Of a DNA stretch of 64,000 nt, positions 1 to 10,073 are shown piece after piece. The translations under genes were made by a program, and so were the position numbers. The DNA lies in contig CAXXRT010000055.1 in the NCBI GenBank assembly GCA_963666945.2, positions 62,001 to 126,000 of the forward strand, in the 5' to 3' direction. How positions within the stretch are numbered: the first letter of the stretch is position 1; every line of letters begins with the position of its first letter. Source of the DNA: G963666945 sp963666945. GTDB taxonomy: Bacteria > Bacteroidota > Bacteroidia > Bacteroidales > Marinifilaceae. The notes under the pieces were generated by a model that saw only the letters and a list, made by a program, of their open reading frames with translations, was not told the origin of the DNA and made no database searches.

Positions 1-740
1 ACATATATATGTTTGATGTGTGTTTTTTCGACTTCTCTTTCATCCACTTTAAAATATTTGTCCAAGGATTTTATTAAAGGAGTTAGTTTTGGGAAACCGT
101 AGTTTCTTGGATCGAAATCTGGTTTCTTTTTGATAATTAAATTTCCTACATCTGCCAGAAAGGCCCATCCTGTATCATCGGCTAAATCCTCAACAGATGC
201 TTTTATTAATTGAATAAAACTATTGTCGATTTTATCGAATTCCGTTGATGTTCCCTGAGTATGGGGAGTTGTGGTTTCGGTGGCTTTTATAATCTCTTTT
301 GCACCAATTATTTCTATGTAGATAAATTTATCGCAGGCCACAATAAAGGGTTTTGGTGTTTTCTTTTCACCTATGCCAATGACCAGCATTCCTGATTCTC
401 TTAATCTTATAGCTAAACGGGTGAAATCGCTATCGCTTGATACAAGGCAAAAGCCGTCGACTTTTTGACTGTGCAGGATATCCATTGCGTCAATAATCAT
501 CGCAGAATCTGTTGCGTTTTTACCCGTTGTGTAACTATATTGCTGAATAGGGGTAATGGCGTGTTCCAATAGTGCAGGTTTCCATCCCGAGACAGTTGGT
601 TTAGTCCAATCTCCATATATTCTTTTTATACTTGGAACTCCGAGTTTTGCAATCTCATCAAGCATTCCTTTTATATTAGAATAAGGTATATTGTCTGCAT
701 CTATGAGTACTGCAAGGTTTAAATCTTTTTTTCCTCTCAT
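1..740 (-). CDS. NYN-domain (LabA/DUF88-like) protein, 3' end cut by window start
   Basis: About 246 residues are present and no stop is reached before base 1, so the C-terminus lies outside the window. The N-terminal part is a NYN (PIN-like) nuclease domain: LIDADN near residue 12, a TDSAMIIDAMD stretch near 90 and SSDSDF near 115 supply the usual acidic residues. Beyond about residue 160 the sequence (AFLADVGNLI, then NYGFPKLTPLI) resembles an OST-HTH/LOTUS domain, which in other proteins binds RNA. The start is the ATG at 740-738, giving MRGKKDLNLAVLIDADN. The family is thought to act on RNA; the substrate here is unknown. It is transcribed divergently from the CoA-binding gene. Confidence 0.8.
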   Translation of the reverse strand, partial: MRGKKDLNLAVLIDADNIPYSNIKGMLDEIAKLGVPSIKRIYGDWTKPTVSGWKPALLEHAITPIQQYSYTTGKNATDSAMIIDAMDILHSQKVDGFCLVSSDSDFTRLAIRLRESGMLVIGIGEKKTPKPFIVACDKFIYIEIIGAKEIIKATETTTPHTQGTSTEFDKIDNSFIQLIKASVEDLADDTGWAFLADVGNLIIKKKPDFDPRNYGFPKLTPLIKSLDKYFKVDEREVEKTHIKHIY

Positions 741-989
741 TATATGTATTGTATTTATAGTTGATTATACGGAGTGTAGATACCGTATGGTTTTATTGTT
801 TTAATTTAGTAATAGATTTCTATATATAAAAATTATTTTTTTGATATTTAGATTCTGAAGTTATCTTTTTATTGTAAAGAATCTTTTCCTTGCTAAAGAT
901 AAACCCTTATCAGCTGGTTATAATGTGTTGTTTTGTTTTTTTCATTTTAAATAGTAATTTAGCTGATAAATAATTTTAAAAGACTGGAA

Positions 990-1355
990 ATGAGTAAAAA
1001 TGTTGTAGTGCTTGGAGCGAGTGATAAGGTAGACAGATATTCTAATAAGGCGGTTAAATTTTTAGTAGAGAAAGGTTATAATGTTATCCCCGTTCATCCT
1101 CGTGTTAAGGTTATAGACAATATTGAAGTGTTGAAAAACATTGATGAATTAACAACTGATATTGATACAGTTACATTGTATGTGAATCCCACATTGCTAG
1201 AGAATTATGTGGATTCTTTACTGAATAAAAATATAAGAAGGGTGATATTTAACCCGGGTACGGAGTCTGAAAGTGTAAAAGAAAAACTAGAAGCTAAAGG
1301 TATCGAGACAATTGAGGCTTGTACCTTAGTTATGCTTAGGACCGGGCAGTTCTAA
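990..1355 (+). CDS. Small CoA-binding domain protein (YccU-like)
   Basis: This 121-residue protein is a single Rossmann-like CoA-binding domain. It starts VVVLGASDKVDRYSNKAV, typical of the nucleotide-binding loop, and continues with the family pattern of GYNVIPVHPR near residue 30 and a conserved FNPGTE near residue 87. Length fits the stand-alone family. The function of these proteins is not settled; they bind CoA or acyl-CoA in vitro. It appears monocistronic between the divergent NYN gene and the convergent symporter. Confidence 0.8.
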   Translation: MSKNVVVLGASDKVDRYSNKAVKFLVEKGYNVIPVHPRVKVIDNIEVLKNIDELTTDIDTVTLYVNPTLLENYVDSLLNKNIRRVIFNPGTESESVKEKLEAKGIETIEACTLVMLRTGQF

Positions 1356-1433
1356 TACATGATATATTGGTTTTAATACTCTGATTTTTTTGTAATTAAT
1401 TCTATATGTAGTCCTGATACCAATATCTCTTTT

Positions 1434-2799
1434 TTATTTTTTATTACGTTTTTTTGATTCTTCAAGCTTTTTCATATATTCTTTTGCTGCTTTTTTAACT
1501 TTAGGAGCAAGAATAAGTGCAGCGATCATGGTGGGGAAGGCCATAAGGGCATACATGCTATCGATTAGATTTACAATTACTCCTAGAGAAGAAACAGAGC
1601 CCAGTACTATGGCTATCAAGAAGAAATAGTTGTACCAATGTTTTCTTTCTGCTCCAATTAAATAGCTGAGGCATTTACTTCCGTAGTATGGGAAAGCAAA
1701 GAGGGTAGTTAGGGAAAAAATTGCTACACATATAATAAGTATATATTTCCCTACATAAGGAATGCCCATTTCAAAGGCATGTAGTGTTAATGTTACTCCG
1801 TTGGCTTCACTGGTTTGCCAAACACCTGTTACTATTATCGTGAAAGCGGTCATTGAACACACTATTATTGTATCGATTATTGGACCAAGCATTGCAACAA
1901 GTCCTTCTCTTATGGGCTCGTTTGTTTGGGCTGCACCATGAGCCATTGGGGCTGTTCCAATACCTGCTTCATTGGAGAATGCTGCTCTTTTAGCTCCTAT
2001 TAATATTATAGTTCCGAGTGCTCCTCCAAGAACTGCCTTGCCTGTGAATGCATCAGAAATAATCAGAGCGAAAGTCTCAGGTATGTTTTCGTGATATGTG
2101 ATAAGAATTGTAATTACAGCAACGGCATATAGCAGCACCATTACAGGTACTAATTTTCCTGCTACTTTACCTATACGTTTAATTCCTCCAAATATTACTA
2201 TGCCAACAAGAATACTAATGAATATACCGATGACAAGACTGGAAGTTATGCCTGCATCCTCAATCATTACGTCAGTGATGATTTTTGTCAGTTGGTTTGC
2301 CTGAAAGATAGGTGAAACTCCGATAAGACCTGCAATAGAAAAGAATACAGCTAATGGTTTCCATCTTTTCCCTAGTCCTTGCTCTATAACATACATCGGC
2401 CCTCCCTGTAATTCTCCCTTTGAATCTTTTCCTCTGTACATTATTGCCAGACTACAGGTGAAGAATTTGGTTAGAAACACCCAGAAAGGCACTAACCCAC
2501 ATCCAGAAAATGGCTCCGGGTCCTCCTGTTGTTATTGCTATTGCTACTCCGCTAATATTGCCAAGACCAACGGTTGCGGCAATAGCTGTTGATAAAGCTT
2601 CGTAATGATTTATTTCGCCTGCCTCATTGTGTTCGTCGTAATCGCCTCTAATGATCTTAATTGAGTGCCAGATATGTCTGAAGGGAATAAACTCTGAATA
2701 TATAAGAAAAAATAAACCTCCCCCACTGAGTAATATTAATAAAGGAGTCCCCCATGTGTAACTACTGAAATCTCTTATGAATTGTCCTATTGACTCCAT
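1434..2799 (-). pseudogene. Sodium:alanine (AGCS) symporter, split by a one-base frameshift
   Basis: Two reading frames together encode an AGCS-family sodium/amino acid symporter of normal length (about 455 residues). The first part (2799 to about 2475) ends GPGAIFWMWVSAFLG. The second resumes with TKFFTCSLA followed by YRGKDSKGELQGGPMYV, both family signatures. The frame is lost near 2471-2473, where one extra T on the plus strand (GGTTAG for GGTAG) separates the parts. Removing it restores a continuous protein with no other defect. Multiple membrane segments are evident throughout. This is either a recent pseudogene or a one-base sequencing error; the intact remainder favours the latter. 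Confidence 0.8.
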
Positions 2800-2973
2800 A
2801 ACAGTGATTTTTTATTATAGTATTTAAGATTAACGTATTTGAGCTTATTAAGATATAATTAATCTTAAGCTTTTTTATAATTTAGAATGAATAAAAATCG
2901 TATTTAAACTCTAAATTGTATGGATTTTAAATATGCTTTCTGGACAGATTATTAAAGTTTATGTGAAATAAAA

Positions 2974-3001
2974 AAAACCTGACTATAAATAGTCAGGTTT
3001 T
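2974..3001 (-). terminator. Intrinsic terminator after tRNA-Leu
   Basis: AAACCTGACTAT and its complement ATAGTCAGGTTT form a 12-bp stem with a two-base loop. An A-run on the left becomes a U-run for leftward transcripts, directly downstream of tRNA-Leu. T residues on the right would let it work in the other direction too. Confidence 0.75.
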
Positions 3002-3008
3002 TTCTGGG

Positions 3009-3093
3009 TGGTGCGGATGAAGGGACTCGAACCCCCACGCCTCGCGGCACTAGATCCTAAGTCTAGCGTGTCTACCAATTTCACCACATCCGC
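3009..3093 (-). tRNA. tRNA-Leu (anticodon UAG), CCA encoded
   Basis: Read on the minus strand the gene starts GCGGATGTGGTGAAATTGG and ends in CATCCGC plus A and an encoded CCA, with a perfect 7-bp acceptor stem. The anticodon loop CTTAGGA gives UAG, decoding CUA. A long variable arm (TGCCGCGAGGCG region) marks a class II tRNA, as expected for Leu. The T arm contains GGTTCGAGTCC. Confidence 0.95.
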
Positions 3094-3441
3094 GCAATTT
3101 TGTTTCTCTTTTGTTTCGTTATTGCGGATGCAAATGTAGTGAATAATTTAGAATCTGCAAGGGTTTTGGCAATATTTCAATATTTTTTTTTTGCTTTAAT
3201 ATTATATGTATTTGTATATCAGGAGAAAATAATTTGTGTCTTTTTTTTAGTTTTTTTTCGATGAAACTGATAATATAGGTTTTACTACGTTTAGTTAATA
3301 ATATTAGTAAATCTTCTTTTCCAATAATGGTGGGATTAAAGATTTTAATGAAATTGAAACTTAATTTTGTATTGTTAAGTATATTCAATAAATTTATATA
3401 TAGCTAAATGACTTATATTGAAACCTATAAATTTTTAACTT
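3094..3441. other. Intergenic region
   Basis: This AT-rich gap holds the tRNA-Leu promoter. A minus-strand open frame across 3119-3388 would encode a low-complexity Ile/Lys/Leu-rich peptide with no recognisable feature, and I do not call it. I see nothing else. Confidence 0.6.
3131..3161 (-). promoter_or_regulatory. Bacteroidota-type promoter of tRNA-Leu
   Basis: On the minus strand TACATTTG (3138-3131) matches the TAnnTTTG -7 consensus and a TTG (3160-3158) lies 19 bases upstream, within the usual -33 spacing. Predicted start is near 3124, about 30 bases before the mature tRNA. Confidence 0.6.
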
Positions 3442-3702
3442 ATGAAGAAAAATGTAATGCTAATACTGATTAATCACAGACATGATGCTGCAGAAACAGT
3501 TCAGAAAATATTGACAGGATGGGGATGTTTTATAAAAACTCGATTGGGATTGCATGAGGGTGTTCTTGATAATTGTTCAGAATCGGGATTGATTTTTCTT
3601 GAATTAAAGGGTGATCAGGATAAACATGATGAGCTGGAGAGAAAATTAAATCTTGTAAAAGGGGTAGATGCTAAACAAATGGCCTTAGAATTGAAGGATT
3701 AA
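3442..3702 (+). CDS. Small ACT-like protein, possible TM1266-family regulator
   Basis: An 86-residue protein with a pattern like the TM1266 family (iron-only hydrogenase system putative regulator): MLILINHRHDAAETVQKIL, a central GWGCFIKTRLGLHE, then SGLIFLELKGDQDKHDELER and a final short strand-helix. This fits a ferredoxin-like ACT/NikR-C fold. The family is usually near hydrogenase maturation genes; none is seen here. The following gene is an iron alcohol dehydrogenase. Assignment rests on overall pattern, not on a catalytic motif. Confidence 0.55.
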   Translation: MKKNVMLILINHRHDAAETVQKILTGWGCFIKTRLGLHEGVLDNCSESGLIFLELKGDQDKHDELERKLNLVKGVDAKQMALELKD

Positions 3703-3806
3703 TGTATATAAAAAATAGTCAAGGCTTTTATATTGAGGGTTTTGTCTTTTAATCTTTATGTAATAATTTAAATAATCTTTAACTATATTTTAAGTAATAG
3801 ATAATA

Positions 3807-3843
3807 TTTTAGGCAATTCTTTATTAAGTAATATTGCCTAAAA
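3807..3843. repeat. Inverted repeat between the TM1266-like gene and the dehydrogenase
   Basis: TTTTAGGCAAT (3807-3817) and ATTGCCTAAAA (3833-3843) form a perfect 11-bp stem with a 15-base loop. It could be a weak terminator for the upstream gene or an operator for the downstream one. No clear U-run follows. Confidence 0.4.
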
Positions 3844-3962
3844 TGTTATATCATTTTTTTTAAAAGAAAATTCAATTTTGTCGCTATTTCTTGGCAACAA
3901 TAAGCTTGGTATTGCCGTAATACTACATAAGTGTTTAAAAATGTTAAAACTGTATATGCGGC

Positions 3963-5178
3963 ATGGATAATTTTATTTTCTATATTCCTACTAAAGTTTA
4001 TTTTGGTAAAGGTGAGATTTGCAATCTGGGGAATGCAATAAAGGAAGCGGGATCTTCTCGTGTACTTTTTGTTTATGGAGAGGGAAGTATAAAAAGGAAT
4101 GGTATTTATAAACAGGTTGTCGGTCAGTTAGAGTTAAATAATATTGATTTTATTGAGCTTGCCGGGATAAGACCTAATCCGGGGGTGGAAAGTGTTATGG
4201 AGGGGGTAAGATTGTGCAGGGAGAATAATATAGATTTGGTTCTGGCGGTGGGTGGTGGTTCTACGGCTGATGCTTCCAAAGCTATTGCTGCAGCGGCAAG
4301 TTATGATGGGGATGTAATGGATTTGTTAAAATACAAGGTTGAAGTCCAAAATACATTGAAAATAGGTGTGGTTATGACTTTTGCCGGTACCGGTTCGGAG
4401 ATGGATTGTGGTTGCGTGATAAGTGCAGGGGAGGCAAAGAAGAAACATATTCTGGTTCATGAATCTCTATTCCCTTCTTTTTCTATTTTGGATCCTGAAT
4501 ATACTTTTAGCGTATCAAGGGAGCAAACGGCTGCCGGTGTGGCTGATGTGTTATCTCATCTTATGGAGCAATATTTTCATCCTGAATCGGGGACAGATGT
4601 CCAGGACGGTATGAATGAGGGGATTATGAAGGCTGTTATTAAACATGGTCCTATTGCTGTTAATGAGCCAGAAAATTATGAGTCCAGAGCTATAATCTTT
4701 TGGGCCAGCAGTATGGCTTTGGCTGGATTTCAATTTCGATTGGGAAAATCCCCTTTCAAATACCCGGTACACTATTTAGGTCATGAATTATCGAGTAAGT
4801 AATGGTATGACACATGGTCTTTCACTTGCCTTGCTTACTCCTGCCTGGATGAAGCATACACTGGATAATGCAAGTAGATATTTACCAATTTTTGCAAGAT
4901 TTGCCCGTAATGTTTTTAAAGTTGACAGGGTTGAGGATATAAGGGCTGCCCATATGGGAATTGAAGAGTTGCTTAAGTTTTATAAACAGCTGGGATTGCC
5001 TGCTTCTTTACAAGAGGTTGGAGTAAAGTCAGTTGATTTGGAATTTATGGCTGAGAAGGCAACTGAATTTGGTCCTGTGGGTATTTTATCAGAGATTAAT
5101 AAAGATGAAGCATATGATATTTTTAAAAGAGCATTTCAGCCTTTCCTGGGGAGGGAAGATAAATTTTCAGTAAAATAA
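3963..5178 (+). pseudogene. Iron-containing alcohol dehydrogenase (BDH-like), one-base frameshift
   Basis: Joined, the two frames give about 404 residues of an iron-dependent alcohol dehydrogenase resembling the NADPH-butanol dehydrogenase group: FYIPTKVYFGKGE at the N-terminus, the GGGSTADASKAIA dinucleotide loop near residue 96, and metal ligands in ADVLSHLMEQ and in HYLGHELSS...THG. The frame breaks at 4800-4802, where GAGTAAGTAATGG carries one A too many. With a single A the protein reads SSKYGMTHGLSLALL, an exact family match that includes the last metal-binding His. The rest is intact, so this may be a sequencing error. The VOC gene starts 15 bases downstream and is probably co-transcribed. 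Confidence 0.82.
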
Positions 5179-5193
5179 TAAAAATATATAGCT

Positions 5194-5601
5194 ATGAAAG
5201 ACAACATTAAAGTTTTGGGAGTGGGAGGGATTTATTTTAAATGTAAAAATCCTGATAAAATTAATGAATGGTATAGAGAACATTTTGGGTTCCAGACTGA
5301 CGATTACGGGACAATGTTTGAAGCAAGGGATGTGGAAAATCCTGATAGGAATTTGTATCTGCAATGGGCTCCATTTTCGCATGATTCGGGTTATTTTGAA
5401 CCTTCGAAAAAAGAGTTTATGATTAATTATATTGTTGATGACATTGAGGGTTTTGTTGCTGATCTAAAGAGAAAAGGGGTAGTTGTGTTGGATGAAATTG
5501 AGGAGTGTGATTACGGAAAGTTTGTTCATATACTGGATCCCGAAAACAATAAAGTGGAGTTATGGGAACCAAAAAGAGAAAAAATTGAAGAGGTGAAATA
5601 A
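5194..5601 (+). CDS. VOC/glyoxalase-family protein
   Basis: A 135-residue single-domain vicinal-oxygen-chelate protein. Family marks are GGIYFKCKNPDKINEWYREH at the start, a central MINYIVDDIEGFVADLKRKG and the C-terminal KFVHILDPENNKVELWEP, whose Glu is a usual metal ligand. Such proteins include glyoxalases, dioxygenases and resistance proteins, and the substrate cannot be read from the sequence. It lies 15 bases after the dehydrogenase frame and is probably in the same transcript, ending at the hairpin at 5646. Confidence 0.75.
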   Translation: MKDNIKVLGVGGIYFKCKNPDKINEWYREHFGFQTDDYGTMFEARDVENPDRNLYLQWAPFSHDSGYFEPSKKEFMINYIVDDIEGFVADLKRKGVVVLDEIEECDYGKFVHILDPENNKVELWEPKREKIEEVK

Positions 5602-5645
5602 GTTAAGAGTGTTTGAAGCTATATTTGGGTTTGTGTTAATTAAAT

Positions 5646-5681
5646 AAAAAAAGCAGGTAATTATTTAATACCTGCTTTTTT
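5646..5681. terminator. Bidirectional terminator between the VOC gene and clpX
   Basis: AAAAAAGCAGGTA and TACCTGCTTTTTT form a 13-bp stem flanked by A- and T-runs, between convergent genes. Confidence 0.9.
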
Positions 5682-5699
5682 GAATTATCATTTATATGC

Positions 5700-6923
5700 T
5701 TAAGCGACTCTAAGATTTTTGGCATTTAGGTTTTCCAGCTTCTCTTCCGCATATTTTTTAGTAACAGTAAATGTTTTCCTGTTTGTAGAAGGAATTTCAA
5801 ACATTGCATCCGTCATTATTGTCTCACATATAGAACGCAATCCTCTGGCCCCAAGTTTAAATTCGATTGCTTTATCAACAATATAATCTAGTGTATCGTT
5901 ATTGAATTTTAACTTGATATTATCCATATCAAATAACTTAGTATATTGTTTGATAATGGAGTTTTTAGGTTCGGTAAGAATGCTTCTCAGTACTATCTTA
6001 TCAAGTGGTTCAAGATAAGTTAGAACAGGAAGACGACCAATGATTTCAGGTATTAAACCAAAAGATTTTAGATCTTGTGGAGCAATATATTGAAGCATGT
6101 TTTTGTGGTCTAAATGTTCTTTTTCTTTACTTGCATTGAAGCCTACAACCTGAGTGTTTAATCTCTGGGATATTTTCCTTTCAATTCCGTCGAAGGCACC
6201 TCCACATATGAATAAGATATTTTTTGTGTTGACAGGAATCATTTTCTGATCAGGATGCTTACGTCCCCCCTGTGGTGGAACATTAACAACCGAACCTTCC
6301 AATAGTTTCAGTAATCCTTGCTGGACACCTTCTCCTGAAACGTCCCGGGTGATTGAAGGATTGTCACTTTTTCTGGCAATCTTATCAATTTCATCGATGA
6401 AAACTATACCTTTTTCAGCTGCCTCAACATTATAGTCTGAGGCCTGAAGCAATCTTGTTAATATAGATTCAATATCCTCCCCAACATAACCTGCTTCAGT
6501 TAAGACTGTAGCATCTACAATTGTAAAGGGAACATGAAGCATTTTAGCAATGGTTTGAGCAAGTAATGTTTTACCCGTTCCTGTCTCTCCAACAAGTATA
6601 ATGTTGGATTTTTGAATTTCTATATCTTCATCATCTTTGTGCTGTAATAAACGTTTGTAGTGATTATATACGGCAACTGACAAATATTTTTTTGCTGCAT
6701 CTTGTCCAATTACATATTGGTCAAGAAATTCTTTTATTTCCTTTGGTTTAAGGAGAGTGATATCCCCAAGATTAAGATCTTCTTTACTATGGAGATCCTC
6801 CTGTATGATATCATATGCCTGTATGGCACAAAGATCACAAATAAACCCGTCAATACCAGCGATTAGCAATGTGGACTCATTTCTTGTTCTTCCACAAAAC
6901 GAACACCTATCCATACCCTTCAA
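5700..6923 (-). CDS. clpX: ATP-dependent Clp protease ATP-binding subunit ClpX
   Basis: 407 residues, full length. The N-terminal zinc-binding domain has Cys at about 7, 10, 29 and 32 (CSFC...CDLC). The AAA+ module follows, with Walker A GETGTGKT near 115, Walker [11 protein letters not shown] near 175, the [19 protein letters not shown] loop and the sensor GARGLRSI near 360. ClpX unfolds tagged substrates (including ssrA-tagged proteins) and feeds them to ClpP in the cytoplasm. It starts two bases after the clpP stop, so the two are co-translated from one mRNA. Confidence 0.98.
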   Translation of the reverse strand: MKGMDRCSFCGRTRNESTLLIAGIDGFICDLCAIQAYDIIQEDLHSKEDLNLGDITLLKPKEIKEFLDQYVIGQDAAKKYLSVAVYNHYKRLLQHKDDEDIEIQKSNIILVGETGTGKTLLAQTIAKMLHVPFTIVDATVLTEAGYVGEDIESILTRLLQASDYNVEAAEKGIVFIDEIDKIARKSDNPSITRDVSGEGVQQGLLKLLEGSVVNVPPQGGRKHPDQKMIPVNTKNILFICGGAFDGIERKISQRLNTQVVGFNASKEKEHLDHKNMLQYIAPQDLKSFGLIPEIIGRLPVLTYLEPLDKIVLRSILTEPKNSIIKQYTKLFDMDNIKLKFNNDTLDYIVDKAIEFKLGARGLRSICETIMTDAMFEIPSTNRKTFTVTKKYAEEKLENLNAKNLRVA

Positions 6924-6925
6924 TT

Positions 6926-7597
6926 TTATTTTGTTAATACTTCGTCTATCATACCATATTCTTTTGCCTCTGTTGCTGTCATCCAGTAGTCTCTGTCTGA
7001 ATCTTTCTCTATTTTTTCATATGGGTTACCGGAATGATCTGCAATAATATGATATAATTCTCCTTTTAATTTTAATATTTCTCTGGCAGTTATTTCAATA
7101 TCTGATGCCTGTCCTTGTGCTCCACCAAGTGGTTGGTGAATCATTATTCTTGAATGCTTAAGGGCAGAGCGTTTACCTTTAGTTCCTGCAGTAAGCAATA
7201 CAGCTCCCATGGATGCCGCCATACCAGTACAGATTGTTGCAATATCACAGTTTATGTATTGCATTGTATCATAGATACCTAATCCCGCATGTACCGATCC
7301 TCCTGGTGTATTGAAATATATTTGAATATCTTTACCTGGATCTGCTGATTCAAGGAACAGAAGTTGTGCCATTATAATATTTGCAACATAATCATCGATA
7401 GGAACACCTAAAAAAATGATTCTGTCCATCATCAGTCTTGAAAATACGTCCATTGATGCTACATTTAACTGTCTCTCTTCAATAATTGTAGGAGAAATGT
7501 ATGCATTGTTGGAAATAGATGTGAATTGATCAAGTATCATGCTGCTAATACCACGTTCTTTTATGGCATATTTTCTGAATTCGTCCTTTGGTATCAT
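6926..7597 (-). CDS. clpP: ATP-dependent Clp protease proteolytic subunit ClpP
   Basis: 223 residues. The serine-protease triad is visible: Ser in [11 protein letters not shown] (about 129), His in IMIHQPLGG (about 154) and Asp in SDRDYWM (about 203). It forms the tetradecameric chamber that degrades substrates delivered by ClpX. It is the first gene of the clpP-clpX pair, with a TAnnTTTG box about 110 bases upstream. The N-terminal stretch before [11 protein letters not shown] (about 35 residues) is longer than in E. coli, as expected for Bacteroidota ClpP with a propeptide. Confidence 0.98.
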   Translation of the reverse strand: MIPKDEFRKYAIKERGISSMILDQFTSISNNAYISPTIIEERQLNVASMDVFSRLMMDRIIFLGVPIDDYVANIIMAQLLFLESADPGKDIQIYFNTPGGSVHAGLGIYDTMQYINCDIATICTGMAASMGAVLLTAGTKGKRSALKHSRIMIHQPLGGAQGQASDIEITAREILKLKGELYHIIADHSGNPYEKIEKDSDRDYWMTATEAKEYGMIDEVLTK

Positions 7598-7704
7598 ATG
7601 TATTTTGATTTTATTTTTTAAAAATAGTATTTTTTTATGGAATTTATACTATAAAGATATAAATCTCATAGTTTCCTTTTTGCTGTTTTTCCTGAAATAG
7701 CATG

Positions 7705-7712
7705 CAAAGTTA
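7705..7712 (-). promoter_or_regulatory. Putative -7 box for clpP-clpX
   Basis: TAACTTTG on the minus strand matches TAnnTTTG. No convincing -33 TTTG is seen at the expected distance, so this rests on one element. Confidence 0.4.
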
Positions 7713-7800
7713 GTAAATTATAAAGATTTCGAAAAATGTTGATTTTCTTTTTACTACATTTATTTACTATATTTGTCAGGCTAAAAAATATGTGATAAAA

Positions 7801-9124
7801 ATGGGAAAGAAGTTTTATATAGAGACCTATGGCTGCCAGATGAATGTTGCAGATAGTGAGGTTGTTGCTGCCATATTGGAGCATAGTGGCTATGCCCTTG
7901 TAAAGGATAGAGAAGAGGCGGATATATTGTTGGTTAATACCTGTTCTGTACGTGAGAATGCAGAGCAAAGAGTGAGGGGGAGAGTACAGGGATTTTCACA
8001 GCTTAAGAAAAAGAATCCGGAGCTTTTGGTTGGTATAATGGGTTGTATGGCTGAACGATTGGGTGAGAAATTGTTTGAGCAGGAGAAAAATGTGAATATT
8101 GTTGTTGGTCCTGATGCATATATGGATCTTCCTCTTTTGATAGATAAAGCCGGTAAGGGTGAAAAAGCTATTAATACTGATCTTTCATTGACTGAGACAT
8201 ATAAGGATATTTGTCCTACCAGAATTGAAGAAACAGCCATATCAGGGTTTGTTTCAATAATCAGGGGATGTGATAATTTCTGTACATATTGCATTGTGCC
8301 CTATACTCGTGGAAGGGAAAGAAGCAGAAGTGTTGAATCAATAATCAGGGAAGTCAAGGATTTATTCTCGAAAGGATATAGGGAGGTAACCCTTCTTGGT
8401 CAGAATGTGAATTCTTATAATTTTAAGGAAGGGGATTCTGTAGTTGATTTTCCGGTGCTTTTGGAAAGGGTAGCAGAATCAGTACCTGATATGAGAATAA
8501 GGTTTGCGACTTCACATCCTAAGGATATGAGTGATGCGACTTTGAAGACTATTGCAAAATACCATAATATATGTAAACATATACATCTTCCTGTTCAGTC
8601 GGGTAGTAATGCCGTATTGAAGAATATGAACAGAAAGTATACAAGGGAATGGTATCTTGACAGAAATAGCTGCAATCAAGAAGTATATCCCTGAATGTGG
8701 ACTATCTACTGATGTTTTTGTTGGTTTTCATAATGAGAGTGATGATGATTTCAGAGAGACACTTAGCCTTATGAGGGAAGTTCGATTTGATCTTGCTTAT
8801 ATGTTTAAGTATTCTGAAAGACCTGGCACAATGGCCTCTAAGAGACTTCCTGATAATATTAGTGAAGAGGTAAAGGGAGAGAGGCTTAGTGAGATGATTG
8901 AGATGCAAAGCAAGTTCTCTTTAGAAAGTAATAAGTCTGATATAGGCAGGGTGTTTGAGGTACTTGTGGAAGGTGTTTCTAAGAAGTCTGATGACCAGAT
9001 GTATGGACGAAGCTCTCAGAATAAAGTAATTGTATTTCCTCGAAAAGATTATAAAGTAGGCGATTACGTTGATATAAGAGTTATAGATTGTACTTCTGCT
9101 ACCCTTATAGGTGAGAGTTTGTAA
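7801..9124 (+). pseudogene. miaB: tRNA-2-methylthio-N6-isopentenyladenosine synthase MiaB, one-base frameshift
   Basis: The two frames join into a full-length MiaB of about 440 residues. N-terminal UPF0004 cluster Cys are in ETYGCQMN, NTCSVREN and GCMAERLG. The radical-SAM motif is CDNFCTYCIVPYTRGRE. The C-terminal TRAM domain follows. The frame is lost near 8670, where GACAGAAATAGC has one extra A; with GACAGAATAGC the protein reads WYLDRIAAIKKYIPECG. An ATG at 7801 gives MGKKFYIETYGCQMN; an in-frame GTG at 7792 is less likely. MiaB adds the methylthio group to i6A37 of tRNAs reading UNN codons. Everything else is conserved, so a sequencing error is at least as likely as a real null. Confidence 0.88.
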
Positions 9125-9145
9125 TAATATATTAAATATTCGCAT

Positions 9146-9505
9146 ATGAGCACAATGATTAACGAATTCAGAGAATACAGAGAAAGGATGAATGAAAGGA
9201 TTCTTGCCTCTGATAATAAGGTTATAAAAAGAATATTCAATATTGATACCAATTGTTATATGGATGGGGCTCTTTCAGCGAGAGTAAAGGAAATGCTGGG
9301 ACTGGCAACATCTATGGTGTTAAGATGTGATGATTGCATTAAGTATCACCTTGAGAAATGTTTCGAACTTGGTGTTAGTAAGGAAGAGATATTTGAGGTT
9401 TTTTCGGTGGCTGATGTTGTGGGGGGTACAATTGTGATACCGCATATGCGAAGAGGTCTGGAATATTGGGAAGAACTTGAAAAAAATAAAAGCGGTGAGT
9501 CTTAA
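9146..9505 (+). CDS. AhpD-like carboxymuconolactone decarboxylase-family protein
   Basis: A 119-residue all-helical protein with the AhpD-like redox pattern CDDCIKYHLEKC near residues 58-69, including the CxxC and the downstream His. The tail SVADVVGGTIVIPHMRRGLEYW is family-like. Proteins of this type are peroxiredoxin-partner disulfide reductases or enzymes of unknown substrate. It starts 21 bases after the miaB stop and probably shares its transcript. Confidence 0.8.
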   Translation: MSTMINEFREYRERMNERILASDNKVIKRIFNIDTNCYMDGALSARVKEMLGLATSMVLRCDDCIKYHLEKCFELGVSKEEIFEVFSVADVVGGTIVIPHMRRGLEYWEELEKNKSGES

Positions 9506-9519
9506 TTCACCGCTTTTTT
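9488..9519. terminator. Bidirectional terminator overlapping the AhpD-like 3' end
   Basis: AAAAGCGGTGA pairs with TCACCGCTTTT, with a T-run to 9519. The left arm lies inside the last codons of the AhpD-like gene, and the facing gene ends 20 bases away. Confidence 0.88.
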
Positions 9520-9539
9520 CCAAGCTATTATAGTGTCGA

Positions 9540-10073
9540 TTAAAGTTTTAGCTTTTTAAATACTTCCCATAATACAATCCCCGCAGTAACAGAAATGTTG
9601 AATGAGTGTTTTGTTCCAAACTGGGGTATTTCTATAAATCCGTCGGAGATATTTACAATATTCTGTTGTACTCCCTTTACTTCGTTGCCAAAGACAAAGG
9701 CATATTTCTCTTCTTTATCTGGAGTGAACTCTTCTAATGAAATACTGTTTTCAACTTGTTCTATGGAATAAACTTTATAGTTTTTTTCTTTTAATGTATT
9801 AACAGCATCCTCTGTTTTTTCAAAGTATTCCCATATAACAGAGTCTTCTGCTCCTAATGCAGTCTTGTGAATATCTCTGTGTGGGGGTTTTGCACAAATC
9901 CCGCATAAGTATATCCCTTCTATTAGAAAAGCGTCGGAAGTACGAAAGACTGAACCTATGTTGTTAAGACTCCTTATATTGTCTAATACAACAATTATAG
10001 GAGTCTTTTTACTTTCTTTATATTCTTCAGAGGATAATCTGTTTAGTTCAGAATTTTTAAGTTTTCTGCTCAT
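9540..10073 (-). CDS. SPOUT-family (TrmH/SpoU) RNA 2'-O-methyltransferase
   Basis: 177 residues with the three SpoU motifs: LDNIRSLNNIGSVFRTSDAF near 31 (catalytic Arg and Asn), FVFGNEVKGV near 125 and IPQFGTKHSFNISVTAGI near 148, which forms the trefoil-knot AdoMet site. It lacks the extra N-terminal substrate-binding domain of RlmB, so it is a minimal TrmH/TrmL-type enzyme; the target nucleotide cannot be told. Its ATG overlaps the rseP stop by one base (TAATG), implying translational coupling. Confidence 0.9.
   Translation of the reverse strand: MSRKLKNSELNRLSSEEYKESKKTPIIVVLDNIRSLNNIGSVFRTSDAFLIEGIYLCGICAKPPHRDIHKTALGAEDSVIWEYFEKTEDAVNTLKEKNYKVYSIEQVENSISLEEFTPDKEEKYAFVFGNEVKGVQQNIVNISDGFIEIPQFGTKHSFNISVTAGIVLWEVFKKLKL

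Noticed and set aside
3119..3388. An 89-residue minus-strand open frame after tRNA-Leu.
   Set aside because: Low-complexity Ile/Lys/Leu composition in AT-rich DNA that also holds the tRNA promoter; no family resemblance.
4783..5178. A separate 131-residue protein starting at 4783.
   Set aside because: It is the C-terminal part of the iron alcohol dehydrogenase; one base explains the split, so it is not an independent gene.
7792..7800. GTG start for miaB three codons upstream.
   Set aside because: The ATG at 7801 gives the conserved MGKKFYIETYGCQMN start; the GTG adds only unconserved residues.
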